Source: Chionis minor | Taxonomy: Eukaryota; Chordata; Aves; Charadriiformes; Chionididae | Assembly (NCBI GenBank): GCA_013398295.1 | Contig: VZSF01009127.1 | Coordinates: 310,001 to 374,000, forward strand | Direction of reading: 5' to 3' | DNA length: 64,000 nucleotides | Part shown: positions 12,975 to 24,470 of the stretch, one piece after another | Numbering within the stretch: position 1 is the first letter of the stretch | How the letters are laid out: each line of letters starts with the position of its first letter | The notes under the pieces: model-generated | The model's database searches: none | What the model saw: only the letters and a program-made list of their open reading frames with translations | Told to the model about the DNA's origin: nothing | Position numbers and translations under genes: made by a program

Positions 12975-15322
12975 CAAGTAGGTGCTGCACTTACACCTCT
13001 TGCAGTCTTAAATATACACAGCAAACACTTTGGAAAACTTGGGATTGTCCCAACAGATGTACAGACAGATTAAGAATCCTGACAGCATAACCAAGTGAGC
13101 TGTGTTAAATTGCCCCATACAGCTTTTACACCAGACTTCATTCAGCTTCTACTTCTTGAGGCCAAGAACCCAAGTTCATGTTAATGTTCATTATTTGCCT
13201 TATTGAGTCACATTTGCCATGTTAATTTGTAGCACCATTCAGTACAAATGATAGCATCTAACTTTACCCCAACTCTCAGCCACAGCTTATTTTTCTTTGC
13301 ATCATGGGAAGCCAGTGACTCTTGACTTGTATTACAGTACTTCACTCAGAAAAGCTGTCAGCTTTGCAGTATGCATTTAAGTGCTACTACTTTTAGGGTG
13401 GATGTTGTCAGCAGTGCCAAAGCGACCTTAATTAAGCAATAATCATCAATCAAAAGTTGCTTCTTTAACAAACAGCTCAGATAAACAAAGATGAAATGTT
13501 CAAGTTCTCCAGTGTCCTCTTCTGCAAGAGATTAGAAATTCAAAAATTTCAACAGGAAGGACTCTAAACTTCCCATCTCTGAAACAGCCCATTGTGTAAA
13601 CAAAAGGCCAGTTGTTTGCTGTAGTTATGAACCTAGTTCCTGCACACTCTGGATGCCCCTGAACTGCTGACCACAGCACACTTATGATCTGGGTTTGCTG
13701 TTGCAAGTGAGGCTCAAAATACCTTTTAACTCACCATGTCTAGAATTCCCCATAGACAAAAACAAGTGCATTTAATTTCATCAGGAAGAAGATATCCTGA
13801 CTTCTGCTTAAGTTAGATATTTCACTACAAGCAGTTTCAGTCAGCCTACATTTTGGAAAACCACATGGGCATCTCGGTCAACCATTGAACAATTAGAGTA
13901 AGAGTTTCAGCACAATGAATTGCCAAACCAACATTTACCTCAGGCAAAACTTCTAAGCCAAGGTCAATCTCTTCTCACTTCACTGAGAAGTATATTGTAC
14001 AGTTACCACTGGATCTGCAATTTCCCTCAAGTTGGCGTATATAGTTTGGGGTAGACCCATGAGCATTCTCACCATCTGAGATGAAAGTCACTGAATATTT
14101 TGCCCTGAAGCCAGACTGCAAAGTGCTATAGAAGCAAGAGTAAAAATCAGAAGCTCGACAAGAGGAAATACTTGCAACTAGTTCTTTTACAAAAAACCCT
14201 GTACATCAGACACCATGACAGCAACTGCTGTTTTTCTTAGCCACAAAGCAAGGAACCCAATACCACTCAAATACTCATCCCACTTCCTCAAAGCAGTGAA
14301 AACACCTGTCATACATACACATGTACACCAACCTCAATCATACTACTGCTTAACTACCCGCTCTCTCCTGAGTTGCCCTATGCAACTTTGGTCCCTTGAT
14401 GGACAGTTAAATGTAATACAAGCAGATAAAGTAGAGCCAAACAGTTACATTAACTGAAAAGCAGAACTTCAGCTGAAGGAAGTTATTCCCCATCCACATA
14501 TGCCAACTGGATGCATCAAGTTTGCTTGACAAATACCACCTTATGAATTTTTTTGTATTACTGGGCATCTGAGATGGAAATCATACTCCTTTCTCACACC
14601 TTTTAAATGTCCAGGTCTAAATAGAAGACATTGAGTTAGGTGGTCATTTGCTACAGAACCCAGACTTCACAGTTATAGGCTATGAGGTGTTTTCCAGGGT
14701 CGGTGCTACGTCTGACATGATGAGCTAACTCCCAAATTGGTATTTCTTAGCTTGAGTGAGATGATACAAGTTAGACTTTAACAGCATGCCACAGGAATTA
14801 AATTCTTATTTTTTAATTATTTTCCTGTTGAGAGACCACATTTATACTATCAGATCCAGATATGAGGAAGAAAAAAAATGTGTAGTCCCTAGGACCAGTA
14901 CAAAATGGTGAGACCATAAAAATCAACTGGTCATTACAGCTCTATGTTAAAGGAACATTAATCAGCCAATTACTTCATCATTAGAGTAGCTTCTATAAAT
15001 TAGTGTCTGAAATAATTCTTTTGTAAGAAAGACTATAGAAACATTACCAGCAAGGAAAGTGAAAATGCTAATGAAAAGCCCAGGCATGACTTTAATTTCT
15101 TTAAGTTAAACCTGTGAAGGGGTTGGGCTTTCCATCATGAAAAAGCACTTCCAGTCAAGTGCAGATTTCCTCAGATGCTGCACATTACACAGATAAAGGC
15201 ATCAAAAATCTCTTTTGAGCACTCTTCCATAGCTCCTATATGTTGTCTTTTTAAACCCTTCAGGTGCATCCCTACTTGTCTTTTGCAAGTTTTGGAGAAG
15301 TTTCCATTTGGAAAGCCTTAAT

Positions 15323-16835
15323 TTCACAGAATCACTTTGGTTGGAAGAGACCTTTAAGATCATCAAGTACAACCATCAACCTAACACTGCCAAAACCACC
15401 CCTGAACCATGTCCCTCAGCACCATATCTACCCATCTTTTAAATACCTCCAGGGACAGAAATTCCACCAGTACCGAGTGGCTTGTTTCTATGCTTGACAA
15501 CTCTTTTGGTGAAGAAGTTTTTCCTAATATCCATCCTAAACCTCCCCAGCGTAATTTGAGGCCACTTCCTCTTGTCCTATTGCTTGTTACTTGGGAGAAG
15601 AGACCAACCCCCATGTCGCTACAACCTCCTTTCAGGTAGTTGTAGAGAGTGATAAGGTCTCCTCTCAGTCTCCTTTTCTCCAGAATAAACAATCCCAGTT
15701 CCCTCACCACTCCTCATAAGACTTGTTCTCTGGACTCCTCACCAGCTTTGTTGCCCTTGTCTGGACACGCTCCAGCACCTCAATGTCCCTTCTATACTGC
15801 GGTGCCCAAAACTGAACACAGCACTCAAGTTGCGGCCTCACCAGTGCTGAGTACAAGGGCACAATCACTTCCCTGCTCCTGCTGGTCACACTATTCTTGA
15901 TAGAGGCCAAGATGCCATTGGCCTTTTTGGCCACCTGGGCACACTGCTGGCTCATGTTCAGCCAACTGTCCACCAGGACCCCCAGATCCTTTTCTGCCAG
16001 GCAGCTTTCCGGCCACTCCCAAGCCTGTAGCATTGCCTGGGGTTGTTGTGACTGAAGTGCAGGACCCAGCACTTGAACAATTGGCTTCAGCCCATGGATC
16101 CAGTCTGTCCAGATCTCTCTGCAGAGCCTTCCTACCCTCAAGCCGATTGACACTCCCACTTAATTTGGTGTCATCTGCAAACTTACTCAGGGTGCACTCA
16201 ATCTCCTCATCCAGATCATCAATAAAGGTATTAAACAAGACTGGCCCCAAAACTGAGCCCTGAGGAACACCACTTGAGACCTTCTGCCACCTGGATTTAA
16301 CACCATTCACCACAACCCTCTGGGCTCAGCCATCCAGTGAGTTTTTAACCCAGCAAAGAGTACAACTGTCAATGCCATGGGCTGCCAGCTTCCCTAGCAG
16401 AATGCTGTGGGAGACTATGTTAAAGGCCTTACTAAAGTCCAAGTAGACAACATCCACAGCCTTTCCTTTATCCACCAAGTGGGTCACCTGGTCATAAAAG
16501 GAGATCAGGCTGGCCAAACAGGACCTGCCTTTCATGAACCCATGTTCACTGGGCCTAATCCTCTGGTTGTCCTTCATATGCCATGTGAGTGCACTCAGGA
16601 CAAATCATTCCATAACCTTTTCTGGTACCAAGGTCAAGCTGTAGTTGCCTGGATCCTCCTTCCAGCCCTTTTTGTAAATGGACATAACACTGGTAAGCTT
16701 CCAGTCATCTAGGACCTCCCCATTAACAAATGATGGAGCATGGCTTGGCAAGCTCCTCCACCAACTCCCTGAACACTCTCAGGTGCATCCCATCCAGCCC
16801 AACTCTAAACTCAGCAGCTAAGGAGTCAATAACCA
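15323..16835 (-). mobile_element. CR1 LINE, 5'-truncated, about 1.5 kb
   Basis: The element reads from right to left. Its 3' end is at 15323, where the typical terminal CR1 sequence (reverse complement TCACAGAATCACTTTGG) begins. It continues through the 3' untranslated region, the C-terminal domain and the reverse transcriptase, and is cut off near 16835, just inside the N-terminal part of that enzyme. This 5' truncation is the normal outcome of target-primed reverse transcription. The 3' end contains the stretch CAGTGTTAGGTTGATGGTTG, nearly the same as the short CR1 at 59281, so the two are probably one subfamily. No clear target-site duplication was identified. The 5' boundary is approximate. 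Confidence 0.93.
15381..16577 (-). pseudogene. CR1 reverse transcriptase relic (broken)
   Basis: Four overlapping minus-strand frames (about 15381-15710, 15704-16159, 15891-16313 and 16326-16577) together cover the reverse transcriptase and the region after it, so at least three frame breaks separate them. Catalytic motif A is visible as YLDFSKAF in the 16326-16577 frame. The [13 protein letters not shown] block follows near 16210-16270, and the FADD motif lies at 16170-16181. The catalytic aspartates are therefore kept, but the enzyme cannot be made as one chain. The later part has the CR1-typical segment around VKKANGIL/SRSREVI. It is an inactive repeat relic, not a host gene. Confidence 0.9.
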
Positions 16836-19800
16836 TTCAGAAGTCTGTGAAAGTTGCTTTCTGTGCCTATCATTCCCATTTAACATAAATACATATAGTT
16901 AAGCAGAAAAAGTGCATCCCTACTATAGTACAACCCCCATACATCCTATTATACCATTAGTGAGGCAAGCAGATTCATAAAACCTGCATGTAGCCAAGGA
17001 AAGTTTTTCCCTAGTGGGGAACTATGGGGCCCAGCCTTCCCATGTATCCTCACCATGCCCACCCAGGAGCAGTTTAAAGCTCTTACCAAATATTGTTAGT
17101 ATGGCACAAGCCCCTCGGGAAACTAGCAAGGAAGGACCTTATCACATACACTGCACAAAGAGAGCAAGGAATCAGTCTCTAGAGACTTCACAAGGTAAAT
17201 GCCTCTATACACATCTAGATAGAGAACTTGACATGCGCAGATTAAAAATAGAATAAAATGAAGTGAAAGAGTTAAGTATTATTGAACAGACTTCAAAAAT
17301 AGCACACTAGTTGCAAAAGAAGTATCTATGAGAAACTATTTGCACTGAAGACCTTATAGTAGGTTTGGGTGGCAGCCCCTGTTTTACACATAACAAAAGA
17401 AGGAAAATGAAAGTTAGCATACAGACCATCAAAAATTTAAACAGTCCTTTCAGGCTCATAAATATGACCACATGCACCTTAAGACTTCTTCACTCTGCAC
17501 TCAAACACCAGCTCACAAACAGAGCATGACTGAAGTCTCTAGGTCATATTGCAAAGTGATAAACAGACTGAATCAGTGCTCTGTAAGTCCACAGGAGTAA
17601 GAAATACATCTTGTAACTTAATCACATCAAGCGTTACTGACAGACCACATTTCTTCTGCACTCACTGTAGAACCAAGTCTACCTTCTGTAGTTTCTTGCA
17701 TATGCTTAGCTTTATACACCTGAAGCAGCCTCACAGGTCAGCAAAATTACCCAAAGCACTAAGTTCAGCATACACTTAGAGAAAAAAAGCGTAATCAATC
17801 TATCGGCAGTTCTGCATAGAAGCAGCTTGCACTGAAAAGGTTTCACCTGTACATAGCAGGCAAAGCTTAACCAACCCAGCTGAGACAATCAGATTTTAGA
17901 CTGCCTAAGGAAGACACAAAATTTTAACCAATTTCAACTCCTTTTCTGAAACAGCAATTATCACAGGGAGCCCCAGTAACCACCCTCTCCCCCCTCCAGT
18001 GTCCCAGGGAAAGAAAGTTACTACTTAGACAAAATGCGTATATAGGATAAAGAGTAGTTCAGTAAAGAAGAGCTGCAATACAAGTCTCAGGGATAAACTG
18101 AGAGGAGAGAAAAGTCTCTACTTCTTACTAGAGTAAGTAAAAAGGTCTCTTCAGCTTCCACAATTGAGAATGCTTATTTTTTACATGATGTTTTAAACAT
18201 GGTTTAGTAACAGAGCTCACCTACACAGCTGAGAAGCCCTAAGCTACTCATAAACAAGAGCTGCTTATGGAAAAGGCACAATTATTTAGCTGACAAGGAA
18301 AGAAACCAAAGGGCTTAGTAACATGACTGCCACCAAACAGAGACCTCTTGTAAAGATCTCCATACTGCCTAAAACCAGAATAAGATACCATCCACAGTTC
18401 ATAAACATCTCTACAGGCTTTCAGACCACTAGCTCCCCCCTCCCTAGCCCTTTACTTTTAATGAAGTAAAAAAACCCAAAAAACAAACCCCCAAACTATT
18501 CTTACCGCAAATCTTGAATTGAATAGAAAACACCTTACTCTTCCAGAATAAGCTAAAGCCTACCCCTCCCAACTCTCTTATGAGACAAATTGACACCCTC
18601 TCACAGACAAAGCTGCAAAAAGGGCTCCACATGCAAACTTTATAGCAATTGTGGCTAATTGCTGCTGGGTCACAGCTGGGGGAGACTCTCAGACACCATT
18701 TATTGTGTGGGTGCATAGTATAGCCTCTTACTTGTTCCTTATAAGAGCTGTGGAGTAGAAGGTGGTTTGTTGCTTTGTTTGTATTAAATGCTTTCATAGG
18801 TCACGTTTATTAGCTTTTTCATTCTATCGAAGAAAGTCTGGTTTAATTTGAAGTCTTTGAATTTAGTTTTATACAATTCATTAGCAACAGGATCTCAGCC
18901 CTTTTGTTTTATTCTTTTTGGTTTATTTATCTTGTGTTAGTTCATAAGAGGGACAGAAGATATTCAGTATTTCTTGTGGAAAAGGTATTGTAGGCTTATG
19001 GTTCATCCAGCGTTGTGGTTTCTTGGATACATTCCGAAGGCATGTTATGTTATTAACTTGTATCAGTCTGATTATATAACTTCTATAATATTTATTGCTG
19101 GTTTACTTTTTTAAACTTGTTGCTTATGCCCACAAGAGGCTTACAGAAGCTCTGAAATACCTCAGTTCCTTTAGTATTTCTTTTTAAAATTCTAGTTTCC
19201 TAATTGACAATATTACAGAAAGTATTAATTGAGACTTTAATGAAGGTTGTTGTTTTCTAATGTAGGGAAATTAATGGACAGGAAAAAAAGATTCTAAAAC
19301 TTAGCTTTATCTGTCACTGTGGGAGGAGATTGTTTTGACTGTCGACAGCATTATGTTTAAAAGCATAACTTTAATAATTTTTTGAAGGTTTTAAATTTCT
19401 TTAGCCTAGATGCTGGTCTTAATAGTGTTATAAATGGCTGAGAAGGGTTAATGATAATTAACTGGTGATAATTTTAGTACTATTTTAACTTTCTGAAAGG
19501 ATCAGTCTGCACATTTCTAGATGGGCAAGCTGTAGACAACAATTTGGTACAAAATCAGGATTTTTTTTAAATTACATTTGTGGTTAGAAAAAGTACTGGA
19601 GGAGGTGTAAGTTCAGGTAACAGCTTCCTGCTCTATAACATACTAGCCAGTGTTGACCAATGTCTAGTTTGACCTGAATAGTAGAATACAAAAAGCTTTC
19701 CATAGCTAGTGATACATGTGGTTTCTTAGTTACAATATTTTTGGTTCTTCTATGTTTTAACATTAAATAGGATTCTTTTTGAATGCAGAAGCGAGCAGGA

Positions 19801-20406
19801 CTAAGACTTGGTTGACTCCCTTCTACTTGAATGAAAATCCCACTTCTGGTAGCCTAAAAATGATGATGCTTTGCCAAATGCTGTATCTCTAACCTGGTGT
19901 GTCAGTGCAATGTGATTTACAGTTTGCTGGCAGCCCGTCTTGCTCAGAGTAGTTGTAAACAGTGATGCTGGTATTTTTATTGGCTAATTTTACACGCTGG
20001 CATCTGCTGTCAGCAGCTTCGTGTAAACACACTCCTGCCACAGCATCTGTTCTGCTGCATATTGCCCTTACCCTAGTGCTCACATGGAGCTGGGGAGGGA
20101 GTGATAAAGCTCTCTTCTGAAAGAAGCTATATGTTGAAAAATGGGAGCTGAATAAGGGGCTCAGGCCTTCTCCTGGGACTGAATTTCCAGAAATGGAATA
20201 CTCGAGTAAATTCAAGGGCACTGTTTTCTGAATGGCTTTGAAGCCTCTGCTTAAGAGTTCAACCCTGCTCAGTGTGTGACCAAGCACGTGTTTTCTTAAT
20301 ATGAAGTCAAAAGATGTGATGGTGATAAGAACAATGGACTTCTGTATAGCATGGATGAGGATTAAATTTTTGTGACTAAAACGTGACTGAGATGACAGGA
20401 CTGACA
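16836..20406. other. Non-coding stretch containing a strand-composition switch
   Basis: No gene is recognised. Up to roughly 18.6 kb the + strand is rich in A and C (17461-17520: A 21, C 21, G 5, T 13). From about 18.75 kb it is rich in T and G (18961-19020: T 25, G 16, C 7, A 12). Open frames of 117 codons (18444-18797, minus) and 173 codons (19889-20410, minus) show no recognisable domain, and the second runs into the start of a CR1. Confidence 0.6.
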
Positions 20407-21660
20407 TCATAGAATTGTAAGAATTGGAATGGACCTTAAAGATTATCTAGTTCCAACCCTCCTGCCATGGGTAAGGACACTTCCCACTAGACCAGGTTGC
20501 TCAAAGCCTCATCCAACCTGGCATTGAACACTTCCAGGCATGGGGCCTCAGCAGCTTCCCTGGGTAACCTGTTCCAGTGCCTCACCACTCTCACAGTAAA
20601 GAACTTCTTCCTAATATCTCATCTAAATCTCCCCTCTTCCAATTTAAAACCATTACCCCTTGTCCTATCACTAGACTTCCTGACAAAGAGTCCCTTTCCA
20701 GCTCTCCTGTAGGCTCCCTTTAGATACTGAAAGGCTGCTATCAGGTCTCCCCGGAGCCTTCTCTTCTCCAGGCTGAACAGCCCCAGCTCTCTCAGCCTGT
20801 CCTCATAGGAGAGGTGCTCCATCCCTCTAATCATCTTAGTGGCCCTTCGCTGGACCTGTTCCAACAGTTCCATGTCCTTTCTATGTTGAGGACTCCAGNG
20901 AGGGGCAGAATCACCTTCCTTGACCTGCTGGCTGTGCTTATTTTGATGCAGCCCAGGATGTGGTTGGCCTTCTGGGCTGCAAGTGCATGTTGCCAGTTCA
21001 TGTTGAGCTTCTCATCTAACAACAACCGAAGTCCTTCTCGGGGCTGCTCTTGATCCATTCTCTGTCCAGCCTGTATTTGTGCATGGAATTGTCCTGACCC
21101 ATGTGCAGGACCTTGCACTTGCCCTTGTTGAACTTCACGGGGTTGGCACAGACCCACCTCTCAAGCCTGTCCAGGTCCCTCTGGATGGCATCCCTTCCCT
21201 CCAGCGTGTCAACCACTCCACACAGCTTGGTGTTGTCAGCAAACTTGCTGAGGGTGCACTCGATCCCACTATGTCACTGACAAAGATGTTAAACAGCACT
21301 GGTTCCAGTACCGACTCCTGAGGAGCGCCACTCATCACTGTTTTTCATTTGGACATTGAGCCAATGACTGCAACTCTTTGAGTGCGACCATCCAGCCAAT
21401 TCCTTGTCCACCAAGTGGTCCATCTGTTAAATCTGTGTCTCTCCAATTTAGAGACCAGGATATCATGCTGGACAGTGTCAAATGCTTTGCACAAGTTCAG
21501 GTAGATGACATCAGTTGCTCTTCCTTTATCTACTGATGCTATCATAGAGGGCCACCAAATTTGTCAGGCATGATTTGCCTGTAGTGAAGCCCTGTTGGCT
21601 GCCACCAACCACCTCCTTATTTTCCATGTGCCTTAGTAGAGTTTCCAGGAGGATCTGTGC
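20407..21660 (-). mobile_element. CR1 LINE, 3' portion of a mosaic
   Basis: The 3' end is at 20407, beginning CATAGAATTGTAAGAATTGG on the + strand. The CR1 tail (TCTAGTTCCAACCCTCCTGC and following) then continues through the reverse transcriptase up to about 21660. There the reading, on the minus strand, begins at the segment encoding [15 protein letters not shown], the usual start of the thumb-side half of CR1 reverse transcriptase. A second CR1 in the same orientation abuts it at once. The two overlap in what they encode, so this is not one continuous element. A single undetermined base sits at 20899. Confidence 0.92.
20619..21545 (-). pseudogene. CR1 reverse transcriptase relic with lost catalytic residues
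   Basis: Fragmented minus-strand frames (20619-20873, 20831-21157, 21016-21216, 21135-21338, 21345-21545) carry the CR1 reverse transcriptase and its C-terminal region. Motif A, normally with Asp, reads YLNLCKAF here, so the catalytic Asp is Asn. The FADD motif, near 21213-21224, reads FADN. With two metal-binding aspartates lost and several frame breaks, this copy is dead. The KFNKGKCKVLH and [23 protein letters not shown] blocks (the second seen only in pieces of the 20619-20873 frame) confirm the family. Confidence 0.88.
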
Positions 21661-21946
21661 TGTATTGAACAGGACTGGCCCTAGAATTGACCCCTGAAGA
21701 ACACTGCTGGTGACCTACTGCCAGCCTGATGTAGCCCCATTCACTATAACCCTTTGACCTCTGCCTTTCAGCAAGTTCTTCACTCAGCGCACTGTGAATC
21801 TGCTTACACCACAGTTGGACAACTTGACCACGAGGATGCTGTGAGGGACAGCATCAAAAACCTTATTAAAATCCAGAAAACAACATCCACCGCTTTCACT
21901 TCACCCACTAGGCAGGTGACCTTATCATAGAAGGATACCAAATTAG

Positions 21947-22551
21947 TTAAACAGGACTTTCCCTTGTCAACCCATATTGACTGTGCCTGATGATTGCATC
22001 ACTCTTTAAACGCCTTTCAATAGCACCCATTATAATCTTCTCCATAATTTTTCCAGGAGCTGAGGTTAGACTAACAGGTCTATAGTTCCCTGGGTCTTCC
22101 GTCATGACTTTTTTGTAGACCTCAATAACATTGGCTAGCTTCCAGTCAGCAGGGACCTCCCCAGACCTTTGGTATATGATCGAGAGGGGTTCTATTGTAA
22201 CATCTGCTAGCTCCTTCAGTACTCTGGGATGAATCCCATCGGGCCCCATGGACTTGTGAACATTCAGCTCATACAGCTGGTCCCTTAGAATATTAGTGTC
22301 TACAAATGGAAAGTCACTTTTCCCACACTCATAGTCCTCTGACTCAGGGGACCGGGCAGCCCAAGGTCTATCAGTATTATTAAAGACTGAGGCAAAAAAT
22401 GCATGAGTGCCTCTGCTTTTTCTTCACCCTTATTAGTCAGCTGACCATCTTCAACAACTATTGGTCCAATGTTTTCTTTAGATCTCCTCTTGCTATTAAC
22501 ATACTTTAAAAAGCTCTTCTTGTTATCTGAAACAACACTGGCTAGTTTCAA
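21947..22551 (-). pseudogene. CR1 reverse transcriptase N-terminal relic
   Basis: The 22300-22551 frame carries the linker before the reverse transcriptase (KKSFLKYVNSKRRSKENIGP). The 21947-22249 frame carries its N-terminal fingers region (GPDGIHPRVLKELAD, then YRPVSLTSAPGKIMEKII). These are standard CR1 landmarks. Beyond 21947 the frame is broken, though the motif A region and the [13 protein letters not shown] block can still be followed at the DNA level to about 21661. No host function is implied. Confidence 0.88.
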
Positions 22552-22851
22552 CTCTAATTGAGCTTTGGCCTTTTGTGTCTTCTCCCTGCATATACAAACT
22601 ATGGCTCTGTAATGTTCCTGCGAAGCCTGACCTCGCTTCTAGAGATCGTATGATTTCTTTTTGCTTTTCAGCTCCATGAGGAGTTCTCTGTTAAGCTGGT
22701 TTTGTGCTGCACTTGCCTGACATGACACAGTGGAATTGCCTGCTCCTGTGCTTCTGAAAGGTGGTTCTTAAAGACTGACCAGCACTCATGGACTCCTACA
22801 CCCTCCAAAGCAGATTCCCAGGGCACTTTGCTAAATAGCTCCCTAAATACC

Positions 22852-23635
22852 TTAAAGTTTGCTCTTCTGAAGTCCAGGGTAGCCCTGGACTCTGCTGCCC
22901 TTTGTTCTCATTATACTGAAAATTTTAAACTCAACCATTTCATGATCACTGTGGCCAAGATAGCCATCTACCCTCACACCCTCCATGAGTCTTCTATTCA
23001 CAAATAGCAAGCCTAGGAGGTCATCTGTCCTAGTTGGCTCACTGAGTACCTGTGACAAGAAGTTATCTCCTACAGACTGAAAGAATTTTCCAGACCTGCT
23101 TATCTCAGCAGTATGATATCCCCGGTTGATGTCCAGCAAGTTGAAATCTTCCATAAGGACAAAGGTAACTGATCCAGAAATTTCTCTTAATTGCCTATTG
23201 AATAACCCAGCTTACATCCTGGCTGGACAACTGGTAGTAGCAGACACCCACTACAACATCTCCTTTGTTTTCTATCCCCCTAATCCTCACCCAGAGACTC
23301 TCAACCACATCATCACTAACTATAAGGGCTGTACAATCAAACCTCTCCCTTACATATAGCATGATGCCTCCACCTCGCCTGCCCTGCCAGTCCCTCCTGC
23401 GCAGCTTGTCACCCTCCATCCCAGCACTCCAATCATGGGATTCATTCCACCAGGTCTCACTAATACCAATAATAGTGTAGCTCTGGGAGCTGACCAGTGC
23501 TTCCTGATCATCCTGTTTGTTTCTCATACTGTGTGTGTTGGTGTACAAGCATTTCAGATATGCTCCTGAGCCCTCCATGCTCCCGAGAGCAGTGTAAATG
23601 TTCCCACTAGCATTGACACCCTCAGACAGTGCCAT
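22852..23635 (-). pseudogene. CR1 endonuclease relic
   Basis: Two frames cover an apurinic/apyrimidinic-type endonuclease, which nicks target DNA to prime reverse transcription. The first (23635-23195) shows YTNTHSMRNKQ at the N-terminus, the catalytic Glu in GISETWW, and the RRGGGIMLYVRE block. The second (23154-22852) begins MEDFNLLDI, matching the family's GDFN motif with Gly changed to Glu. It ends with LGHSDHEMVEF, which holds the catalytic Asp-His pair. Most active-site residues survive, but a frame break separates the halves near 23170-23195. Confidence 0.88.
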
Positions 23636-23801
23636 GCCAACCCTTGGCTTACCTGCTACAATCCTGCTGGTATCCCCTTCCCCAACAATTCTAGTTTAAA
23701 GCTCTTCCAATCAGCCCTGCCAATTTAAACCCAAAGACGTGTTTTCCCCACCGAGACAGGTGGATCCTGCCAGGCCCCAGTGTACCTTGTCTCTTGAAGG
23801 C

Positions 23802-24467
23802 TCATCCATGGTTTAAAACCCCAAAGTTTTGGCGCAGGCACCGGTCCTGGAGCCAGGTATTGATATACTGTGCTTGCCTGTTTCTTCCAAAGTCTGCCCC
23901 CGTTACTGGGAGGATTGCGGAAAATACTACCTGTGCTACCAAATATTTTAGCATTCTTCCCAGTTCTCTGGGAAGTTTCTTTTGACTGATGTCAGACTTT
24001 TTGTTGTGACATCGTTTGTAGCCATGTAAAAGAGCAGGAATGGATAGTAGTCTGAAGGTTGAACTAGGCTTTTCAGTCTTGTGGTGACATCCCGAATTCA
24101 GGCCCCAGAGAGGCAGCAAACTTCCCAAAAAGACAGTCCAGTCTACAAAAGTCTGCTTCCATTCTGACACAGGAGGGAATCACCAATGACCATAACTTGC
24201 CATTGTTTCTTCTTGGCGCTGGTCTTAATGCAGTTTTTGTTGCGAGGGGTTAGTCTCCCTGATCTTGGCAAGACTGCCTGCGCAAGTTCCTCCTCTTTCT
24301 CATTATGCACTTCACCTACCACACCCAGGGCCTCATACCTGCTCTGTAAGGGTATCTTTAGTATATACTCATCCTTTGTGCAGATGCTTTTGCTGGTCAG
24401 CAGATAATGCTTGGTGAGAATCCCTGTCTCTCTCCTGGATGCTTTTCTGTAGCTCTGAAGTGCTCAT
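23802..24467 (-). pseudogene. CR1 ORF1 relic with SGNH esterase-type domain
   Basis: The minus-strand frame 24170-23802 matches the ORF1 segment of CR1 that carries a lipase/esterase-like SGNH fold. Visible marks are QVVFSAILPVTG, NTWLQDRCLRQNFG and the terminal LNHG. Just upstream, spanning about 24163-24201, the reading QVMVIGDSLL shows the nucleophile block with the GDS serine. A possible ORF1 start codon lies at 24465-24467 (reading MSTSELQKSIQERD), followed by stops. Known CR1 ORF1 proteins bind nucleic acid and are thought to chaperone the retrotransposon RNA. This copy is broken. Confidence 0.8.
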
Positions 24468-24470
24468 ATT

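Larger units (their letters stand above)
4431..15322. other. Non-coding stretch, no gene recognised
   Basis: No exon, RNA gene or further transposon could be supported in these 10.9 kb. It contains one copy of a 30-base repeat (4546-4575), an imperfect 17-base repeat pair near 10177-10219, a 21-base tandem duplication (12924-12974) and an AT-rich block at 8800-9020 that resembles conserved non-coding sequence. Open frames are all short and unrecognised. The + strand is clearly richer in A and C: at 12541-12600, for example, I count 20 C against 9 G. Confidence 0.6.
21661..24470 (-). mobile_element. CR1 LINE, 5' portion (ORF1, endonuclease, half of the RT)
   Basis: In minus-strand order this holds ORF1 (about 24467-23800), an AP-type endonuclease (23635-22852) and the N-terminal half of the reverse transcriptase (22551 to about 21661). 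It stops right after the GPVLFN block, before the catalytic FADD motif. The rest of this copy is not found to its left past the abutting CR1, where ordinary sequence begins at 20406. Long 5' stretches of CR1 are uncommon because most copies are 5'-truncated. Base changes and stops throughout make it an old, inactive copy. The 5' boundary is approximate; ordinary AT-rich sequence resumes by about 24500. Confidence 0.88.

Noticed and set aside
18444..18797. 117-codon minus-strand frame at the composition switch as a first exon of a divergent gene
   Set aside because: The encoded sequence looks like translated low-complexity DNA and there is no CpG island or clear donor.
19889..20410. 173-codon minus-strand open frame next to the CR1 mosaic
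   Set aside because: No domain recognised, no splice or promoter context, and its length is within chance expectation.
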